Source of the DNA: Roseiarcus sp963759955
Lineage (GTDB): Bacteria > Pseudomonadota > Alphaproteobacteria > Rhizobiales > Beijerinckiaceae
Direction of reading: 5' to 3'
Length of the DNA stretch: 64,000 nt
NCBI GenBank assembly: GCA_963759955.1
Contig: CAVXCA010000056.1
Coordinates: forward strand, 62,001-126,000
Numbering within the stretch: position 1 is the stretch's first letter; every line of letters starts with the position of its first letter. Both the position numbers and the translations under genes were made by a program. Below are positions 63,160 to 64,000 of this stretch, piece after piece. The notes under the pieces are model-generated. The model worked only from the letters and a program-made list of their open reading frames with translations, was not told where the DNA came from and searched no databases.

Positions 63160-63221
63160 CGACGTGACGAGAGCCTTGCTGGGTCAGACGAACGTGGCGG
63201 CGACGCCGAAGGCGTGGTGAG

Positions 63222-64000
63222 ATGTTCTATCGCGAGGCGGGACAATTCAAGACGACTTACGCCGCCGACATGGCGATCTTCCCGATTCGCCAGGATCGGA
63301 TCGGCGTCGCGCTGATTCTCGCGGTCGCCTTCGTGGTCATTCCCGCCACCGGCGATCAGTTCCTGCTCAACACGATGATGATCCCCTTCCTCGTGTTCTC
63401 GCTCGCCGCGATCGGCCTCAACATTCTCACCGGCTACGCCGGCTTATTGTCGCTCGGATCGGCCGGGTTCATGGGCGTCGGCGCCTACGCCTGCTACAAG
63501 CTCGACACCCTGTTCCCCCAGGTCAATATCCTGGTCTGGATTCTGGCCTCGGGTCTGGTGTCCAGCGCGGTCGGGGCGCTGTTCGGGCTACCCAGCCTGC
63601 GCATCAAGGGATTCTATCTCGCGGTCGCCACGCTCGCGGCGCAGTTCTTTCTCGAATGGTGCTTTGCGCGCATCCCCTGGCTCTACAACAACAACGACTC
63701 CGGCGCGATCGAGGTCGGAGCGCACACCCTGTTCGGCCTGGAGGTGACGGGTCCCAACGCCACCCCGGTGACGCGTTATTACGTGGCGCTCGTCATCGTC
63801 GCCGTCATGGCCTGGGTCGCCTCGAACATCGTGCACGGTCGCATCGGGCGCATGTGGATGGCGGTGCGCGACATGGACATCGCGGCCGAACTGATCGGCA
63901 TAAGGCTGCTGCGCGCCAAACTGCTCGCCTTCGCAGTGTCTTCCTTCTACATCGGCGTCGCCGGCGCGATGATGGTTTTCCTCTGGCTCGGCGCGGCCGA
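63222..64000 (+). CDS. livM: Branched-chain amino-acid-type ABC transporter, permease LivM (3' end outside window)
   Basis: The first 259 residues of a LivM-type permease running off the right edge. It starts MFYREAGQFKTTYAADMAIF, then shows helices (LNILTGYAGLLSLGSAGFMGVGAYAC) and the loop GRMWMAVRDMDIAAELIGI. The ATG at 63222 follows livH by 62 bp. The binding protein and LivF are expected to the right. Confidence 0.92.
   Translation, partial: MFYREAGQFKTTYAADMAIFPIRQDRIGVALILAVAFVVIPATGDQFLLNTMMIPFLVFSLAAIGLNILTGYAGLLSLGSAGFMGVGAYACYKLDTLFPQVNILVWILASGLVSSAVGALFGLPSLRIKGFYLAVATLAAQFFLEWCFARIPWLYNNNDSGAIEVGAHTLFGLEVTGPNATPVTRYYVALVIVAVMAWVASNIVHGRIGRMWMAVRDMDIAAELIGIRLLRAKLLAFAVSSFYIGVAGAMMVFLWLGAA

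Overview
The window is a GC-rich stretch of an alphaproteobacterial chromosome, most likely from the Hyphomicrobiales (Rhizobiales). The evidence is the gene order trmB-metK-XRE regulator-lnt-corC-ybeY-phoH-miaB-plsC-rimI-tsaB, the ChoXWV choline importer, a RutR/Pyd pyrimidine locus, two palindromic intergenic repeat families of the rhizobial kind, and TTGAC-type -35 boxes. I saw no rRNA, tRNA, CRISPR array, complete insertion sequence or replication origin.

Layout. 1-12 kb (minus strand): the end of a periplasmic glucan gene, then a housekeeping block for tRNA modification, SAM synthesis, lipoprotein acylation, 16S rRNA processing and arginine synthesis, much of it linked by 4-bp ATGA-type overlaps. 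12-21.5 kb: a choline island. ChoX-ChoW-ChoV import choline; facing them are a GMC choline dehydrogenase, a non-pyrrolysine MttB-family methyltransferase and a dimethylglycine dehydrogenase-like flavoprotein. Together they suggest choline -> betaine -> dimethylglycine -> sarcosine. 21.5-25.1 kb: ilvI, a short threonine dehydratase and ilvH behind a well-formed attenuator (promoter, 21-residue leader peptide, alternative stems, terminator). 25.1-29.6 kb: D-xylose ABC importer xylFHG with a LacI-type regulator. 29.7-32.8 kb: a di-haem DUF1111-type cytochrome translationally linked to an FG-GAP/ASPIC-UnbV secreted protein, followed by a decamer-phased GTCAAR repeat.

33.2-36.6 kb: a large envelope enzyme (GH18-like, NodB deacetylase, GT2) broken by a 1-nt frameshift. 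36.6-37.5 kb: no intact gene, but a vestige of an Mrr-like restriction endonuclease. 37.5-44.9 kb: RutR with a perfect palindromic RutR box, then N-carbamoyl-amino-acid hydrolase, dihydropyrimidinase and an NMT1/THI5-type ABC importer, closed by a strong terminator. 45-57.5 kb: xylulokinase, a frameshifted acetate kinase, a DrrAB-like ABC exporter, a frameshifted caspase-like protein, YggS, ribosomal protein L28, KDPG aldolase, a CPA2 antiporter and a FUSC protein. 57.5-59.3 kb: a decaying beta-oxidation operon (MarR, collapsed thioesterase, intact SDR, thiolase stub). 59.4-64 kb: long-chain acyl-CoA ligase fused operonically to a Liv-type ABC importer that runs off the right edge.

Four genes between 33 and 58.4 kb carry a single extra base in a short homopolymer. 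This is either a sequencing artefact or local gene decay; the thioesterase, thiolase and restriction-enzyme remnants show that real decay has also occurred here.
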